From the NCBI GenBank assembly GCA_963704455.1, contig OY969905.1:3720001-3784000 (forward strand): DNA of 64,000 nt. The letters are read 5' to 3'. Within the stretch, counting starts at the first letter, position 1, and each line of letters starts with the position of its first letter. Below the pieces are notes generated by a model. It had not been told where the DNA came from. It saw only the letters and a program-made list of their open reading frames with translations, and searched no databases. The translations under genes were made by a program, and so were the position numbers. Shown piece by piece: positions 37,130 to 46,226 of this stretch. The stretch is from DASTCZ01 sp963704455 (GTDB lineage Bacteria; Acidobacteriota; Terriglobia; Acidiferrales; UBA7541).

Positions 37130-38564
37130 GAAGTTGTCCCCGGTTTAGTTGAAAGCAGCGGCTCTCGACTTTCCGCACGTTACGCGACCTGCGCCTGCTG
37201 AGTCAACGACGGGTTCATCCGGCGATGCAAGAGTTCCAGTTCCCGATAGCCTTTCACTCGCCGGAATTTCTTCTGCGCTTCCAACAACCCGGTAGCCGTC
37301 CAGCGCAAGGCGTGCTCTCCTTCTCGCCAGCGTTTTACGTTCCGCGCCACTCGCTCGACGGTCGACAGGCACGACTCGATGGGATTGGTCGAAGCCAGCG
37401 TTCGGCGCAGCAGCCAGCCCACGCCTAGCCGGTGCACCGTCAGCGTTTCCTCCAGCCCTTCTTCCAAGCTGCGCGCCGCGCTCGGGTTGATGCGTTCCAG
37501 TTGCCGGAAGATTTTCTCCAACTCCGCTTTCGCCGCCGCGTAATCCGTCATCGCGTAGGCGTTGCGGATTCTCCGGTCCGTATCACCCTGGGCGCTCTTC
37601 GGCAGATGCTCTTTCACGTTGCGCCGCTTGTGGATCTGGCAGCGCTGCACCTCCGCGCGCTCGCCAAACACGCGCTCGATCCCCGCCCGCAGCGCTTTCG
37701 CCCCGTCGATCACGAACAAGTAGCGACGCTCCGCATCGAGACCGCGCGTCACCAGATCCTCCAGCAACTCCTTCACCACCGTGGTGTTCTCCGTCGCTCC
37801 TTGCCACAGCCCCAGAACGTGCTTTTCCCCGCTGATTTCGATGCCCAGCGCCACCACCAGCACTTGCTTGCCGAGATGGATCCCATCGATCAGGATGGCT
37901 GCCAGATCGAGAGCGTCAAGCTTTTTCTCGCACAGTTCTTGCAACTGCGTGGCACTGGCAGCCACGAACTGGCGGCTCACGCTGGATTTCTCGATCCCGT
38001 AGCCGTCCAGCACGCTCTGGACCGCGCGGCGATAGTTCCGTGAAGTCAGTCCCGCGACGATGCCTTCCCGCACGGCTCGCTGCCGCCGTCCGTCGTGTTG
38101 CAGGCGCGCGTAACTATCCAGTTCCACTTCTTGACCTGCCCGTGTGCGCACTCGTGGGCGAGTCACCGCTACTTTCTGCCCGCTGAAGATCACGTAGCCG
38201 GGCTGGCGGCCCCAGCGCACCGCGCCCGACTCGGGACCCGGCCGGTGCGGAGGTCCCACGCGCCGCGTCACCTCGTTTTCCAGAATCGTGCCGATGATCC
38301 TTAGCCCGGCTTCTCCGGTCAACTGTTCGACTTGGGCTTGCAGTTCCTCCCACACCTCGACCATCGGCAGCGGCACCTCCACCAGCAACTCCCGCTTGCC
38401 GATCACCTCGAACTTCTGCTTGGACTTGTACTCCGTTCCCTGATAGGTTTTCCTCACAGCGGCTCTCCTCTCAAAATAGAGTTTCCAACCCGAACTCTAT
38501 CCGAGTTCGGGTCGAGAGCCGCTGCTTCCCTTGTTCAGGTTTCAACTAAAGGCGGGACAACTTC
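37130..38564 (-). mobile_element. IS256-family insertion sequence, 1435 bp, complete
   Basis: The ends are 25-bp inverted repeats, GAAGTTGTCCC-NNN-TTTAGTTGAAA at 37130-37154 and 38540-38564, with three mismatches in the middle. A second, perfect 15-bp inverted pair (GCAGCGGCTCTCGAC) lies just inside at 37155-37169 and 38511-38525. The element is bordered by the 9-bp repeat CCCGCTAGA, carries one transposase gene, and splits a secreted-protein gene. Intact ends and exact target copies suggest a recent insertion. Confidence 0.95.
37180..38457 (-). CDS. IS256-family (Mutator-type) transposase
   Basis: A 425-aa DDE transposase of the IS256/Mutator family. The catalytic residues are seen as Asp in 'ILIDGIHLG', Asp in 'FVIDGAKALRAG' and Glu in 'STNPIESCLSTVE'. 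The family motif 'CQIHKRRNVKEHLP' lies between the second Asp and the Glu. Length is normal and the frame intact, so the element is probably active. A perfect 10-bp hairpin (ACCCGAACTC/GAGTTCGGGT, 38488-38512) lies just upstream of the start and may shield the gene from read-through or affect its translation. Confidence 0.95.
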   Translation of the reverse strand: MRKTYQGTEYKSKQKFEVIGKRELLVEVPLPMVEVWEELQAQVEQLTGEAGLRIIGTILENEVTRRVGPPHRPGPESGAVRWGRQPGYVIFSGQKVAVTRPRVRTRAGQEVELDSYARLQHDGRRQRAVREGIVAGLTSRNYRRAVQSVLDGYGIEKSSVSRQFVAASATQLQELCEKKLDALDLAAILIDGIHLGKQVLVVALGIEISGEKHVLGLWQGATENTTVVKELLEDLVTRGLDAERRYLFVIDGAKALRAGIERVFGERAEVQRCQIHKRRNVKEHLPKSAQGDTDRRIRNAYAMTDYAAAKAELEKIFRQLERINPSAARSLEEGLEETLTVHRLGVGWLLRRTLASTNPIESCLSTVERVARNVKRWREGEHALRWTATGLLEAQKKFRRVKGYRELELLHRRMNPSLTQQAQVA

Positions 38565-38573
38565 CCCGCTAGA
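38565..38573. repeat. Target-site duplication, right copy
   Basis: CCCGCTAGA, the second copy of the 9-bp sequence duplicated by the IS256-family element. Confidence 0.9.
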
Positions 38574-40096
38574 TTGAAGGCCCACATCTGGATTATCATC
38601 TACAGTTGTTGACGTTTGGGGGGGATACGGATACTGACCGTCGAGGCCGGGAACGCCAACGGGGCTACATGTTAAGGTCTGGCCAGGTGAACTTACTACT
38701 ATCGTGAATGTACCCATGAGCTGAAACCATTCGAAATGGTTAGAAAAGCCTGCCGGCGGAATCGCCGACGCAGTGAAGAGTATGCCGATATTGGATGGAT
38801 TGGAGTTGCTCCCTAGTTGGAGAAGTGGTCCGGGAGAATTTATGGCCCATTGTCCAATGGATGTAGATACGCTCGGCAAAGCTGGCCCGGACACATCAAA
38901 GTCAGTGTGATCCTTGGATGTCGCTCCATCACTCAACGTGAGAGTAAACGTGACAAATTGGTCATCTCCATTACATATTGAACCGCTGTTACAGTCGTAA
39001 TAGTAATAGGTGGTCGATTGTTGGTCTAGCACGGCAAAACTTGTGCTTCCCGAAGCGGTCGTATAAGAAACACCCCCCACCATTGCGGCATCGCCAACGT
39101 CCGACCACTCTTGCTTCTGGACTGTGACGCTGCTATCGAAATGGGACATGTCGTAGGCCGCCGTCAACAGTATTTGTTGACCCAAGACGACGCTTTGGGG
39201 ATTTTCAGTGATATCTTGGTTTTGAGTCCCAAACTCAATCTTAATCGGAGGGACGACCTCGACTTCGATGTAAAAGGTGCCCGCATTTGTCTCGCCGCAC
39301 ACATTTTCGTATTCTTCTTCACCGCCCCAGTTGCAATCACCTCCAGAATTGGCGTCAAACGTTTCGTCCGACGGCAAATTCCCAGTAATCTCCGCGTCGC
39401 CTCCTCCGTTAGCGACTATCGTAATGCCGTAACTCTCGAAGCCGAAATCGGCGACATCGGTGTCATCACTCTCCCAGTCCGCGTCGCCCGTGACATCAAC
39501 GGGGCCATCTTCGAGATAAACCGTCGCAGTAAACCCAATCTCGTCCCCGACGCTCAGCGCGTCAGTCCCGGTCAAATCATTCGGATCCACCTCCTGCCCT
39601 TCGTAGGGGTCGCAATAGTCACAGGGACAAGTGCAGGTCGCGGTTCGGACGTTGAAGACGCCAATGTGCATCGTCACGTGAAGCCGCTTCAGGTCGCCCT
39701 TAGCGCTCGTCAACTTTGCGCTGCCCTGCGTGATGCTTACGGGAATAGTGTTTCCATTTACATCCGGCTGGTTGCTTCTAATCAGCCACGCCATACTTAG
39801 AGTTCTGGATCCGTTCGCAGGCAAGTGGATCGGCAGCTTGTACTGCCCCTGCTGATGGTAGAAAGTGAGGATAAAGTCCTCGTCGTCCGCAGAATGGTTC
39901 CACAGTGTGATCATTGTGTCGTTGTCACCTACGGTGTTCCAGTACGACAGAATTCTACCGCCAGATGCGGCCTCCAGTAGAGGAGGTGTTTCGAAGACGT
40001 AACTCATCGTCTGATCAAGGCTTCCCGCCTCCGCCAAAAGGTTGGAGCGATCCCCCGTAAACGAGGTACGGAGATTCATGAGGCCATTGTATTGAC
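38565..40096 (-). pseudogene. 5'-truncated and IS-split paralogue of the secreted Cys-cluster protein
   Basis: About 510 residues are readable. They match the intact paralogue (43565-46156) from 'QYNGLMNLRTSF' through 'MSYVFETPPL', 'YWNTVGD', 'DTMIT', 'FYHQ', 'YKLPIHLPANGS' and the Cys cluster 'TATCTCPCDYCDPY'; after that the two diverge. The first ~500 residues, including the signal peptide, are missing. The homology stops within a few bases of the RAYT-associated repeat at 40100, and the 3' end is displaced by the IS at 38564. The C-terminal half contains Ig-like strand patterns. This copy cannot be exported and is probably dead. Confidence 0.85.
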
Positions 40097-40099
40097 GGG

Positions 40100-40940
40100 G
40101 GGGACAGACGGGACGTTTTCCATTCTTGGCAGCATGCAATCCTCAAAATATGGCCGTCAGTCAATGTCCATAGTCCATAGTCCGAAATCAGTGGTCAAAG
40201 GTAATCACCTTTTGACGCGGGTCAGGCGCCGTGGTGCTGTTGCGGGGACATCCACCCTTTTCCCGCGCAAGCCGACGAAGCGTTACTTCTTCCAGCGATT
40301 GAACGAAGTACGATGTGCCGAGGGGCCGCCCGGAATGGGTGCATTGGCGGATTGCCGCAAACTGGTCGTCCGGTTCGTTGGATGCAAGATACTCCCGCCA
40401 GCTTTCTGCGGACCAGCGCTTGCTCCAGATTTCCATGTCCAGCCACGCCGGCGGTTGCCGCAGGGCACAGTGTACCGCCGCGCTGGACCATGTCCACGCC
40501 GCCGCTTCCGTTACCAGTTTGGCGCGCAGCGGATTTAATTCTGTGTAGCGCAGTGCTATCCAGAGATGGGCAGTATCGAGTGGGCAGGAGTAAAACCTCC
40601 CCTGCCACACGTGTCCGCTGGAGCTGTGCCCGGCGTTCCAATAGGAAGCGTAGCGCCCGTGAATTTGCTTCAGAGCTGCGGCCAGCGCGACGGCCTCGTG
40701 GGGAACGACGATCAGGTGCACATGGTTGGACATCAGGCAGTAGCCCAGCAACGATACCTGATACAGCTTTAGGTTTTGCTGGAGTAGGTCCAGGTACACC
40801 AGGCGCTCTGCGTCACCCGCGAGAATAAATTGCCTGGCATTGCCGCGTTGCGTTACGTGGTGAGCAATATTTACGGCCACGATACGTGGAAGTCGCGCCA
40901 TACGTGGAAAACATATCAGAAAACGTCCCGTCTGTCCCCG
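40100..40940. mobile_element. RAYT (REP-associated tyrosine transposase) unit with inverted 20-mer flanks
   Basis: The 20-mer AAAACGTCCCGTCTGTCCCC lies at 40921-40940 and, inverted, at 40100-40119, enclosing one transposase gene. A third copy is at 36244. The left flank abuts the truncated secreted-protein gene. The right flank abuts a small ORF that also seems cut. The arrangement is that of a RAYT with its REP-like ends. Confidence 0.75.
40188..40901 (-). CDS. REP-associated tyrosine transposase (Y1/IS200-like)
   Basis: A 237-aa single-strand transposase of the RAYT/Y1 type, expected to process REP palindromes. The HUH motif is 'SNHVHLIVV', preceded by 'HHVTQRGNARQF' and followed by 'HGRYASYWNAGHSSSGHVWQGRFYS' and 'ALRYTELNPLRAKLV', all typical of RAYT proteins. 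ATG 40901 (MARLPRIV) is the natural start; the longer ORF to 41039 reads through the flank repeat. A hairpin (GTCAAAGGT/ACCTTTTGAC) is at its 3' end. Confidence 0.9.
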   Translation of the reverse strand: MARLPRIVAVNIAHHVTQRGNARQFILAGDAERLVYLDLLQQNLKLYQVSLLGYCLMSNHVHLIVVPHEAVALAAALKQIHGRYASYWNAGHSSSGHVWQGRFYSCPLDTAHLWIALRYTELNPLRAKLVTEAAAWTWSSAAVHCALRQPPAWLDMEIWSKRWSAESWREYLASNEPDDQFAAIRQCTHSGRPLGTSYFVQSLEEVTLRRLAREKGGCPRNSTTAPDPRQKVITFDH

Positions 40941-41044
40941 ATTCCCTGGATTCCCTGAGGGCCGCCTGCTAGAAAGCTCAGTCCAGCGAACGAACTCAAC
41001 AGCAATACGGTGAGACCTAGAGTCAACCAGAGCCAGCACTTCAT
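40916..41044 (-). pseudogene. Fragment of a small exported or membrane protein truncated by the RAYT flank
   Basis: From ATG 41044 the frame gives 'MKCWLWLTLGLTVLLLSSFAGLSFLAGG', a good signal peptide or TM helix, then runs into the 20-mer repeat and stops. It looks like the 5' end of a gene cut by the mobile unit, but it might be a short real peptide. Confidence 0.4.
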
Positions 41045-41116
41045 TCTATTTTCGCTATACAGTAGATTCTGCAAGATTTCTCTTGCGGTGTAAGCGCGCG
41101 GATTAGGCATCCCGGC

Positions 41117-42148
41117 TCATCTCGTCGCAGTTGGTCTCGGGTGTTTCTTATATTCGTCTTCGGTGCCGATAAAGAACCCGAAGAGTCTTTTCTCGCCACC
41201 GACGAAACCTTCATACTGTCCCCAAATCAGACCTTTACCGTTTCGATAGTCTGAGGCCAGTGGACGCATCGCGCCACTCGAGGGATAAAGAAAGTACTGA
41301 TCCTGAGCTCCAAGTTGAGGGCCAGGTGACGAGGTCTTCAAGACCCCGCTTGGGGGAAACTTGTATATATTCGTCCCGTTCTCGGAAGGTGCCCGATCAG
41401 CGTTCTTGAGATCATATTCAAGTATTACCCAGCCCACGAAGCCCTCCGGTATCAAGAACTTTGATGATGGCAGGTTTCGACCAGCCATAGGTTCCATTGC
41501 GATGTCCAGATGCGTCTCAGATCCGGACTTAAGGCGCAATGGGGATCTTTTTTGGGGATCAGAAGGCCCGCCATAATGCCAAGTGACATATCCCGGCGCT
41601 GAGATCTCTAAAAGAACGCCAGTATCTGCCGGTAGCAGCACACTGTAGTTTGCCGGCTCAGACGTTGATAGCCATCTTTCCGGGGCGTCAGCGGGAGCGA
41701 GTTTAAAAGATGCGTTGACGGGTGCTGCGCTTACGGCATCCTGTACGATCCCTATGAGCAATCCGGCTTTCGGTCCCAGATGAATGTCAACCGTGGCGTT
41801 CGGTGAATAGCGATTTAGTTTTATGGTTGGAGAATCGTTGCTGTAGAACGCAGACATGGTGTCAGGATAACGAGACTCCTCTTTTTTCGTAAAGAGTTTA
41901 TACGTTCCGAATCCCAAATGGTCGATGAGATAGTGGCCATTCTTATCCGATTCAAAATACTGGACCGAAGAGTTGTGAGGCCCCCCGACCATCCACGCGC
42001 GGACCTTTACGCCTTCGACATGCAGGCCTCCTTCGTCAACCACAAAACCACTAACGGACGCGAACGCTTGGCCTTGGGCGTGTCCGTTAGAAACTCCACT
42101 AATGAGGCTAGCAAGAAGGATCGCCGCAAAATGATGAACAGGTCTCAT
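41117..42148 (-). CDS. Secreted protein with carboxypeptidase-regulatory-like and DUF6843-like domains
   Basis: A 343-aa protein with a signal peptide (about residues 1-25). The first domain is a CarboxypepD_reg-like beta sandwich ('SVSGFVVDEGGLHVEGVKVRAW...GHYLIDHLGFGTYKLF', about 30-90). The middle ('GVLLEISAPGYVTW') is similar in style. The C-terminal part ('IPEGFVGWVILEYD...IWGQYEG...FFIGTEDEYK') matches what I know as DUF6843. Such proteins are abundant and of unknown function in acidobacteria. It is followed by other secreted genes on the same strand. Confidence 0.7.
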   Translation of the reverse strand: MRPVHHFAAILLASLISGVSNGHAQGQAFASVSGFVVDEGGLHVEGVKVRAWMVGGPHNSSVQYFESDKNGHYLIDHLGFGTYKLFTKKEESRYPDTMSAFYSNDSPTIKLNRYSPNATVDIHLGPKAGLLIGIVQDAVSAAPVNASFKLAPADAPERWLSTSEPANYSVLLPADTGVLLEISAPGYVTWHYGGPSDPQKRSPLRLKSGSETHLDIAMEPMAGRNLPSSKFLIPEGFVGWVILEYDLKNADRAPSENGTNIYKFPPSGVLKTSSPGPQLGAQDQYFLYPSSGAMRPLASDYRNGKGLIWGQYEGFVGGEKRLFGFFIGTEDEYKKHPRPTATR

Positions 42149-42159
42149 AATTCGGCCTC

Positions 42160-42660
42160 TTAGGGATTGATAATCGTGCCGACTGGAATTTGATTCGGTG
42201 ACACGACGCCATTCATACTTACATGATTAACGTGCGTATATCCAACCAGAGTACCGAATCCAACGCTCGCCGAACAGGTTGTGTAGGTGTCTCTGACATT
42301 GTAACCACAAGTCGCCGGCGTAAACTGGCCCCCACCGGGGGGCGTACCGATTGACCACTCGTCTGTAAAAACTCCGTTCGAGTCCGTCCTTGATTTATAC
42401 CGCAAGTGTTGGAGAAAAAATTCTGTTGCGTTTGGTTACAATTCCAACCACTGAAGACGATATTCTCCCAGAAAACGACAAAAGGTGTTGGATTGCCGTT
42501 TGCGTCTACAGCAGTGTACGAAATAAATCGGTCAACGGTAGATGTCCCCGATATGACGCTCGAAAAGTCCTGCACCACTACTAGGTGATTGGGGGGAACA
42601 ATTGTTACATTCAGCGAAGGTTGCGCCGCCCGCGCGCGTTCTGCATTTAGAGCAGTCGTT
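42160..42660 (-). pseudogene. Frameshifted fragment of a small secreted protein
   Basis: Two overlapping minus-strand frames share one product. 'QPSLNVTIVPPNHLVVVQDFSSVISGTSTVDRFISY...FFSNTC' (from about 42638) runs to about 42400. It then continues in another frame as 'YKSRTDSNGVFTDEWSIGTPPGG...IPVGTIINP' to 42160. A one-base shift near 42400-42410 joins them. No ATG or signal peptide is visible at the 5' end, so it is likely degraded. It follows the gene ending at 42675. Confidence 0.55.
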
Positions 42661-42674
42661 GGTTCGCCCTAAAG

Positions 42675-43553
42675 TTAGTTGCTTCCTGGCGCACGAAGAG
42701 CGCGGCTAATCTTTTGCTTAAGCGCCGGGTCTGTTACTCGGTTCTCCAAATTAACCAGTGCGAATCTAGAAAGCCTTGCGATGTCACCGTACGTATCGCG
42801 CAGTCCCGACAAGAGCGCTTGGACTGCTTCGTCGTTCCCAATCTTTTCCAATCCGGCGACCGCATATTCATCGGTCAATACCTTGTGAGCGTGCAGAGCC
42901 TGTTCCAAATAAGGAACCGCCACGGGGTCATCCACGTAGCTGAGTTTTTGGCCGGGCGGCGGCTCCATCGTCTGCTCATCTTCCACATTTGGCCAAGCTT
43001 CAAGCTGCCTTAGGATATCTCTGCAGACAACTTCTAGGCGCTTTGGATCCCTCGGGCGGACAAGGAGACGGGAGACTTCGCTTGTGGGCTCCAACTGATC
43101 TCCATTTGGGAGTTTAATTCCCCGCGCCAGACGGGATGTAATGACGTACGTGCCATCGGATTTGAAGTCAAACCACAAGTTCAAAAGAAGTTGATGCTTG
43201 AAGTCCGCCCCGGGTGGAAGCACGATATTACCGCCAAGCCCGTGGAATCCAGATGTATTTACGGGTCGTCCTTCGACGGTCTGACCATCAGGGCGCGTCA
43301 TGGAGAATTCAAAGAACTCTCTGTTCTCAATTCCAAGGTCAAGCGCGACTGGTTCCGGCAACCCATTGTGTACTGTGAAGATGATTATCACTGGCTCGTG
43401 TAAGCTGACATCGCTAAAGCTTAGTCCATAATGGACATCGATTTTGCTAAAAGAGAGGTGATTGAGAGACGACCGTAAGGCAGCGGAATTCGTGTCCGAC
43501 GATGTGAGCGCTACGGACAAAAGGCCAACGGTCAAGATTGCGCGCCCCAACAT
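42675..43553 (-). CDS. Exported protein with a beta-rich N terminus and HEAT-like C terminus
   Basis: A 292-aa protein with a signal peptide ('MLGRAILTVGLLSVALTSSDTNSA'). The N-terminal half is beta-rich ('VSLHEPVIIIFTVHNGLPEPVALDLGI', 'SDGTYVITSRLARGI'). The C-terminal half has repeated helices ('AVPYLEQALHAHKVLTDEYAVAGLEKIGNDEAVQALLSGL...ALVNLENR'), a HEAT-repeat-like layout. I take ATG 43553 with AAGGGGG about 6 bp upstream, not the ORF start at 43643, which overlaps the neighbouring gene. Function is unknown. Confidence 0.65.
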   Translation of the reverse strand: MLGRAILTVGLLSVALTSSDTNSAALRSSLNHLSFSKIDVHYGLSFSDVSLHEPVIIIFTVHNGLPEPVALDLGIENREFFEFSMTRPDGQTVEGRPVNTSGFHGLGGNIVLPPGADFKHQLLLNLWFDFKSDGTYVITSRLARGIKLPNGDQLEPTSEVSRLLVRPRDPKRLEVVCRDILRQLEAWPNVEDEQTMEPPPGQKLSYVDDPVAVPYLEQALHAHKVLTDEYAVAGLEKIGNDEAVQALLSGLRDTYGDIARLSRFALVNLENRVTDPALKQKISRALRAPGSN

Positions 43554-43564
43554 TGAAGACCCCC

Positions 43565-46156
43565 TTAAGGTAGTGGATTGACGGAATTCGTTGCGTTGAC
43601 CTCGGGATTTGTGCCGCTCGAAATTGTGATGACATACTTCCATGTACTACCTGTGTTGGGACTAACCATTCTTTCTATCGAAATTACCCCGGAGAATGGA
43701 TATAGCTGGATCGCCTGATTATTGAAATAATTTGTGCACTGAAAGGCATAAACCTGAGTCGCAATAAAATCATCCGACGCGTAGGGCGAGAGGAAGGGCA
43801 CGTGGCGATGGACATCGCCGCCGAGGCCGACGACGGCTGAAGTACCCTGCAGAATTGGGTTGGGTGAAGGATTTGGCACGTTTGGATCTGAGCTCGGGAA
43901 TTGGTATGGTGGGTGTTTCCACGTGTAAGTGCTCGTGATTCCGGGAATGAATCCTGGAAATCCCACAATTTCAAAAACGGTGCAGGGGGAAAGGTCGGCA
44001 AGATTACCGCTCGTCGAATCCCACGCAAACCTATATGTGATGAATCCATTGCTCCCGGGCACGGGCGTGCCAACCTCGCGGAAATTCGTCGGGATCGCGA
44101 CGACGGTGACGTCGAGTGCGAAATGGTTTGCATACGTCGCCCCGCAAAGATTTTGCTCTGAGTTCCCCCCGTCGCCGAAATCGCCGTTACAATCATAACC
44201 ATCGTGCGCGTCGAACACATCTTCCTGATCGTCCCCTTCGAAAACAGTCGCTCCAACGGCCTCGCCGACGGCACTCTCAGTGTAATTAGGGTCGTCGTAT
44301 ACAAGTTGTGCTATTGATGAATCGTCGCTATGAAAATTGTCGATATCTTCTGTGACATCAACACAATCATCCTCCAAATACACATAGGCGTAGAAATCGA
44401 CTTGGTCATTTACGCCTTCATTTATCGCATCAGGAACGAATGCCTGATCCACGTAGGGGTCGCACGTATCACAACAACATGTGCAGGTTGCGGTGCGAAC
44501 ATTGAAAATGCCTGTGTGCATGCTGACTTGAAGGCGGGCGGTTTCCCGCGTGGCGCTGGTGAGTTTTGCGCTGCCCTGCGTTATGTTTGCAGGAATGGAA
44601 TTCCCATCTGGATCAGGTTGGCCGCTCTTGATCAGCGAGGCCATGCTGAGTGTTGCGGAGCCATTGGCAGGAAGATGGATCGGCAGTTTGTATCGCCCCT
44701 CCTGGTGGTAAAAAGTCAGTATGAGATCCTGGGCTTGCGCTGAGTGATTCCAAACCGTAATCATTGTGTCTGTATCCCCAACTGTATTCCAATAAGGAAG
44801 AATCCTGGGACCCGAATTTGCCTCCCATAGGGGAGGGGTTTCGAAAACATAACTCATCGTCTGATCCAGGCTGCCTGCTTCTGCCAGAAGATCTTGGCGG
44901 TATCCTACGAATGAGGTTCTGAGGTTCATTAAACCATTGTATTGGCCTAGGCCCGCGGAGGCCATCATGCCCTTAAGGTCGACCTGCTGAACTTCGCCAG
45001 CGGATAAACTGACTGTTCCGAGCGGCGCGTCAGTAATGGTCGCTTGATTCAGATAGTTGGCGGTCAATTGAACTAGCAAAGGATGACTGCTGATGTTGCG
45101 CAGGACTTCGTAGGGAACGAATTGTGTTCCCGAAGGGAACTGCATATTCGGGTCCTGCGTGCCGATCATCATGCCAGTGCTGTCCAAGCTGATGGATTGA
45201 GCTGTAGGCGAAGGCGGCGCAGTCTCGTCGTCATCGGAGGTGGATGCGCTTTCGATAGGGGGCACAGGCATTGCGGCAAGGTTAATCATGTGAGAATAGC
45301 CCTTCACGATATCCATCAGACCGCCCTCCGTTTGCAGCGCATGCTTTGTTCCCGTATAGGAGATTCGCATTCCACCTTGGGAAGGATTTCCCGGGATTTG
45401 GCTCCAAATCGGTGAAAGTTCGGCGAAATAAGTGTTATGAGGGGTTACCACTATAGTCTGGTTGACGGACCCGGCTGAGCCAGAATCGAAAACCTGGAAT
45501 GTTGCAGTCACGGTGGTAAGCGAGGTATTCGTTATGGCCAAGAAACCAGTTACACCTGGCTCCTGTTTCCACCACATTCCCTCATGCACTTGGGAAACTT
45601 GCGGAGACGCAGTGTTGTGCGTTTCGTTTGCATTTGCGCGAAGATGGGTCAAATACGCGAGGCTATTCACGTCGTCGCCGATACGGATGGATGCCGTTAC
45701 CGCTGTCTTCCACGCCCACTGATAACGGATGGCTGCGCTCCCATAGGTCGAAACATGGGGTTGGATATTTGAGGGAACATTCTGAAGTGCAGCGTTGAGA
45801 TTGATCATCGCAACGCCCGCCTTGTCGAGTTGGACCGGCGGCAGGTCGTATTCGGTTCCATCGGCCATATAGAGTACCGGCGTGACCGGCATCGGAGCCC
45901 TGACCAGAATATTCTTCAGCATCATGGAGGACTGAAATGCCCCATCGGTGCGCCACAGACCGCCTTCCGCGGATTGGGACACGATGGACAGGTCTTTAGG
46001 GTAGAGCGGGGGCACGGGCTTTGGCTTGGCGGGTGTCGCCGTTGTTGGCGCTTGGCGGGCCCCCGACGATTTGTGCGCGGGTAGTGCTGCAACAAACGGT
46101 ATTGCGAACATGGAAGTCACGATCATTGCCAGGTAAGGTGCGATTTTCTTACGCAT
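43565..46156 (-). CDS. Large secreted surface-type protein with Cys cluster and Ig-like regions
   Basis: An 863-aa protein. The signal peptide is clear ('KIAPYLAMIVTSMFAIPFVAALPA') and AGGAGG lies 7 bp before ATG 46156. The N-terminal third has a Pro-rich start and beta-rich pattern ('LSIVSQSAEGGLWRTDGAFQSSMMLKNILVRAP'), and the central part has 'MSYVFETPPLWE', 'YWNTVGDTDTMITVWNHSA' and 'YKLPIHLPANGSATLSM'. A conserved Cys cluster 'TATCTCCCDTCDPY' precedes the variable C-terminal half. The truncated paralogue at 38565-40096 shares the part up to and including this cluster. I recognise no named domain. The Cys cluster may bind metal or form disulphides. It is probably extracellular. Confidence 0.7.
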   Translation of the reverse strand: MRKKIAPYLAMIVTSMFAIPFVAALPAHKSSGARQAPTTATPAKPKPVPPLYPKDLSIVSQSAEGGLWRTDGAFQSSMMLKNILVRAPMPVTPVLYMADGTEYDLPPVQLDKAGVAMINLNAALQNVPSNIQPHVSTYGSAAIRYQWAWKTAVTASIRIGDDVNSLAYLTHLRANANETHNTASPQVSQVHEGMWWKQEPGVTGFLAITNTSLTTVTATFQVFDSGSAGSVNQTIVVTPHNTYFAELSPIWSQIPGNPSQGGMRISYTGTKHALQTEGGLMDIVKGYSHMINLAAMPVPPIESASTSDDDETAPPSPTAQSISLDSTGMMIGTQDPNMQFPSGTQFVPYEVLRNISSHPLLVQLTANYLNQATITDAPLGTVSLSAGEVQQVDLKGMMASAGLGQYNGLMNLRTSFVGYRQDLLAEAGSLDQTMSYVFETPPLWEANSGPRILPYWNTVGDTDTMITVWNHSAQAQDLILTFYHQEGRYKLPIHLPANGSATLSMASLIKSGQPDPDGNSIPANITQGSAKLTSATRETARLQVSMHTGIFNVRTATCTCCCDTCDPYVDQAFVPDAINEGVNDQVDFYAYVYLEDDCVDVTEDIDNFHSDDSSIAQLVYDDPNYTESAVGEAVGATVFEGDDQEDVFDAHDGYDCNGDFGDGGNSEQNLCGATYANHFALDVTVVAIPTNFREVGTPVPGSNGFITYRFAWDSTSGNLADLSPCTVFEIVGFPGFIPGITSTYTWKHPPYQFPSSDPNVPNPSPNPILQGTSAVVGLGGDVHRHVPFLSPYASDDFIATQVYAFQCTNYFNNQAIQLYPFSGVISIERMVSPNTGSTWKYVITISSGTNPEVNATNSVNPLP

Positions 46157-46226
46157 GGGTTGCCTCCTGAATTCAATTGTGAATCTCAAAGCGCGGCCCG
46201 CCTGAAGGCGAACCCTACTCAAACAA

